Part shown: one piece after another, positions 61,101-64,000 of the stretch | Layout of the letters: the number at the start of each line of letters is the position of its first letter | Position numbering within the stretch: the stretch's first letter is position 1 | NCBI RefSeq assembly: GCF_963576545.1 | Contig: NW_026870457.1 | Coordinates: 124,001-188,000, forward strand | Reading direction: 5' to 3' | DNA from: Limanda limanda | Taxonomy: Eukaryota > Chordata > Actinopteri > Pleuronectiformes > Pleuronectidae | DNA length: 64,000 bases | Notes under the pieces: generated by a model | The model's input: the letters and a program-made list of their open reading frames with translations, nothing else | The model's database searches: none | What the model was told of the DNA's origin: nothing | Translations under genes and position numbers: made by a program

Positions 61101-63492
61101 GACCTTCGGAAGAGGTCGACCGACGAAATTCCCCCAAATCTGAGGAGATATTCTTGAATAACTTTTTTTGTGAAGGTCGGAGAGACTTGCAAGTAGGCTC
61201 TACCCCCACTAAATGGGGTTGCGCGCATCGATCGGTACCATCCTTGAGCTTCTCCGACTTTCGGAAGGGTTAGGGTTAGGGTTAGGGATGAAAGCACATA
61301 GGAGAAAGAGATATTCTTGAATAACTTTTTTTGTGAAGGTCGGAGAGACTTGGAAAGTGGTTGCATCTGGACTAATTTGGGTCCTGCGGATCGATTGGTA
61401 CCATCCCCGAGCTTGTACGACCTTCGGAAGAGGTCGACCGACGAAATTCCCCCAAATCTGAGGAGATATTCTTGAATAACTTTTTTTGTGAAGGTTGGAG
61501 AGACTTGCAAGTAGGCTCTACCCCCACTAAATGGGGTAGCGCGCATCGATCGGTACCATCCTTGAGCTTCTCCGACTTTCGGAAGGGTTAGGGTTAGGGT
61601 TAGGGATGAAAGCACATAGGAGAAAGAGATATTCTTGAATAACTTTTTTTGTGAAGGTCGGAGAGACTTGGAAAGTGGTTGCATCTGGACTAATTTGGGT
61701 CCTGCAGATCGATTGGTACCATCCCCGAGCTTGTACGACCTTCGGAAGAGGTCGACCGACGAAATTCCCCCAAATCTGAGGAGATATTCTTGAATAACTT
61801 TTTTTGTGAAGGTCGGAGAGACTTGCAAGTAGGCTCTACCCCCACTAAATGGGGTAGCGCGCATCGATCGGTACCATCCTTGAGCTTCTCCGACTTTCGG
61901 AAGGGTTAGGGTTAGGGTTAGGGATGAAAGCACATAGGAGAAAGAGATATTCTTGAATAACTTTTTTTGTGAAGGTCGGAGAGACTTGCAAGTAGGCTCT
62001 ACCCCCACTAAATGGGGTAGCGCGCATCGATCGGTACCATCCTTGAGCTTTTCCGACTTTCGGAAGGGTTAGGGTTAGGGTTAGGGATGAAAGCACATAG
62101 GAGAAAGAGATATTCTTGAATAACTTTTTTTGTGAAGGTCGGAGAGACTTGCAAGTAGGCTCTACCCCCACTAAATGGGGTAGCGCGCATCGATCGGTAC
62201 CATCCTTGAGCTTCTCCGAATTTCGGAAGGGTTAGGGTTAGGGTTAGGGATGAAAGCACATAGGAGAAAGAGATATTCTTGAATAACTTTTTTTGTGAAG
62301 GTCGGAGAGACTTGCAAGTAGGCTCTACCCCCACTAAATGGGGTTGCGCGCATCGATCGGTACCATCCTTGAGCTTCTCCGACTTTCGGAAGGGTTAGGG
62401 TTAGGGTTAGGGATGAAAGCACATAGGAGAAAGAGATATTCTTGAATAACTTTTTTTGTGAAGGTCGGAGAGACTTGGAAAGTGGTTGCATCTGGACTAA
62501 TTTGGGTCCTGCGGATCGATTGGTACCATCCCCGAGCTTGTACGACCTTCGGAAGAGGTCCACCGACGAAATTCCCCCAAATCTGAGGAGATATTCTTGA
62601 ATAACTTTTTTTGTGAAGGTCGGAGAGACTTGCAAGTAGGCTCTACCCCCACTAAATGGGGTAGCGCGCATCGATCGGTACCATCCTTGAGCTTCTCCGA
62701 CTTTCGGAAGGGTTAGGGTTAGGGTTAGGGATGAAAGCACATAGGAGAAAGAGATATTCTTGAATAACTTTTTTTGTGAAGGTCGGAGAGACTTGCAAGT
62801 AGGCTCTACCCCCACTAAATGGGGTAGCGCGCATCGATCGGTACCATCCTTGAGCTTCTCCGACTTTCGGAAGGGTTAGGGTTAGGGTTAGGGATGAAAG
62901 CACATAGGAGAAAGAGATATTCTTGAATAACTTTTTTTGTGAAGGTCGGAGAGACTTGCAAGTAGGCTCTACCCCCACTAAATGGGGTAGCGCGCATCGA
63001 TCGGTACCATCTTTGAGCTTCTCCGACTTTCGGAAGGGTTAGGGTTAGGGTTAGGGATGAAAGCACATAGGAGAAAGAGATATTCTTGAATAACTTTTTT
63101 TGTGAAGGTCGGAGAGACTTGGAAAGTGGTTGCATCTGGACTAATTTGGGTCCTGCGGATCGATTGGTACCATCCCCGAGCTTGTACGACCTTCGGAAGA
63201 GGTCGACCGACGAAATTCCCCCAAATCTGAGGAGATATTCTTGAATAACTTTTTTTGTGAATGTCGGAGAGACTTGCAAGTAGGCTCTACCCCCACTAAA
63301 TGGGGTAGCGCGCATCGATCGGTACCATCCTTGAGCTTCTCCGACTTTCGGAAGGGTTAGGGTTAGGGTTAGGGATGAAAGCACATAGGAGAAAGAGATA
63401 TTCTTGAATAACGTTTTTTGTGAAGGTCGGAGAGACTTGCAAGTAGGCTCTACCCCCACTAAATGGGGTAGCGCGCATCGATCGGTACCATC
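57736..63492 (+). repeat. Right copy of the 57,276-bp-spaced duplication
   Basis: Bases 57736-63492 match 460-6216 at every variant site I compared, including GGAAAGAC, CTGCTGATC, CAGTACC, the contracted telomeric tract, GAAGGTTGG, GAGCTTTTCC, CCGAATTTC, GGTCCACC and GAATGTCGG. The flanking differences are 459/57735 (T/C) and 6217/63493 (C/T). The word order 3-2-3-3-0-0-1-0-1-1 is the same in both. This can be a dispersed copy or the start of the next unit of a very long period. Confidence 0.88.
60474..60488 (+). repeat. Contracted telomeric tract, right copy
   Basis: This is a 15-bp tract with three GGG runs, the counterpart of 3198 by the 57,276-bp duplication. Confidence 0.95.
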
Positions 63493-64000
63493 TTTGAGCT
63501 TCTCCGACTTTCGGAAGGGTTAGGGTTAGGGTTAGGGATGAAAGCACATAGGAGAAAGAGATATTCTTGAATAACTTTTTTTGTGAAGGTCGGAGAGACT
63601 TGGAAAGTGGTTGCATCTGGACTAATTTGGGTCCTGCGGATCGATTGGTACCATCCCCGAGCTTGTACGACCTTCGGAAGAGGTCGACCGACGAAATTCC
63701 CCCAAATCTGAGGAGATATTCTTGAATAACTTTTTTTGTGAATGTCGGAGAGACTTGCAAGTAGGCTCTACCCCCACTAAATGGGGTAGCGCGCATCGAT
63801 CGGTACCATCCTTGAGCTTCTCCGACTTTCGGAAGGGTTAGGGTTAGGGTTAGGGATGAAAGCACATAGGAGAAAGAGATATTCTTGAATAACTTTTTTT
63901 GTGAAGGTCGGAGAGACTTGCAAGTAGGCTCTACCCCCACTAAATGGGGTAGCGCGCATCGATCGGTACCATCCTTGAGCTTCTCCGACTTTCGGAAGGG
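63493..64000 (+). repeat. Right edge: end of an S word, L, S and start of the next tract
   Basis: The last bases hold the end of the S word begun at 63354, an L at 63517, an S at 63835-63997 and GGG of the next tract. CCATCTTTGAG near 63493 and GAATGTCGG near 63743 repeat markers found 481 bp earlier (63012 and 63262), whereas the left copy (6217 and about 6467) lacks them. A 481-bp slip or conversion has occurred here. The array continues beyond the window. Confidence 0.8.

Larger units (their letters stand above)
1..64000 (+). repeat. Telomere-tagged satellite array (whole window)
   Basis: The entire window is a head-to-tail satellite with no unique sequence. Two words, S of 163 bp and L of 318 bp, alternate in the pattern given in the summary. 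Counting 102 S and 149 L words minus two 6-bp contractions gives 63,996 bp, which accounts for bases 2-63,997; bases 63,998-64,000 begin the next telomeric tract. Every telomeric tract reads TTAGGG on the + strand and I saw no inverted unit. If the tracts keep the orientation of a chromosome end, the terminus lies to the right; this is inference. Neither array edge is in the window, so its true size and chromosomal position are unknown. Subtelomeric heterochromatin is the likeliest setting, with an interstitial or pericentromeric telomere-like satellite as the alternative. Confidence 0.97.

Noticed and set aside
1..64000. CRISPR array (regular short repeats with spacers)
   Set aside because: The regular 21-bp tract might suggest repeat and spacer, but the intervening sequences are themselves repeats, the spacing is 142 or 297 bp, the tract is telomeric, and there are no cas genes.
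1..64000. Inverted satellite units or a hidden unique insertion
   Set aside because: The S/L word count accounts for bases 2-63,997 with only two 6-bp contractions, leaving no room for an insertion, and all units run the same way.

Overview
The window holds one kind of sequence from end to end: a subtelomere-like satellite array whose repeat unit carries a short TTAGGG-type telomeric tract. I see no protein-coding gene, RNA gene, transposon or unique sequence in the 64 kb. TTAGGG telomere repeats plus a nucleosome-sized satellite indicate a eukaryotic nuclear genome. The motif is shared by animals, most fungi, trypanosomatids, several algae and some plants, so I do not name a lineage. GC of the short unit is about 47%.

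Unit structure. There are two related monomers. Alpha (163 bp) is a 45-bp core, a 77-bp tail, a 21-bp telomeric tract GGG(TTAGGG)3 and a 20-bp linker. Beta (155 bp) has the same core and a diverged but co-linear 78-bp tail, and a 32-bp non-telomeric linker in place of the telomeric tract. Read from one telomeric tract to the next, the array contains only two words: S (163 bp) and L (318 bp, alpha plus beta). Parsing the window from base 2 gives 102 S and 149 L words (251 telomeric tracts, about 400 monomers). With two 6-bp contractions this totals 63,996 bp, which lands exactly on base 63,997, so the array has no other net length change. All tracts read TTAGGG on the + strand.

Order of words. 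Each S is followed by 0 to 3 L words. The number of L words after each S, in groups of ten S words, is: from 483: 3,2,3,3,0,0,1,0,1,1; from 6559: 1,1,1,1,1,1,1,3,0,0; from 11369: 1,0,1,1,1,1,2,3,3,0; from 17133: 1,0,1,3,0,1,0,1,1,1; from 21625: 1,2,1,1,2,3,3,1,1,2; from 28661: 1,1,2,3,3,1,1,1,1,1; from 35061: 1,2,1,1,2,3,3,1,1,2; from 42097: 1,1,2,3,3,1,1,1,2,1; from 48815: 2,3,1,2,3,3,1,2,3,3; from 57759: 3,2,3,3,0,0,1,0,1,1; a final S starts at 63835.

Large-scale layout. This barcode and shared rare substitutions show nested duplications. A 6,416-bp tandem duplication (3.35-14.5 kb) has a 1,924-bp duplication inside its first copy. A 2,405-bp tandem duplication spans 16.3-21.2 kb. A 13,436-bp tandem duplication (21.0-48.0 kb) has a 5,756-bp tandem duplication in each copy. 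Overlapping 2,397- and 3,514-bp duplications span 48.2-58.2 kb. The first about 5.8 kb recur 57,276 bp later at the right end of the window. The array therefore looks like the product of repeated unequal recombination or template-switch amplification, some of it very recent. Any function, such as telomere-protein binding, G-quadruplex formation or TERRA-like transcription, is inference.
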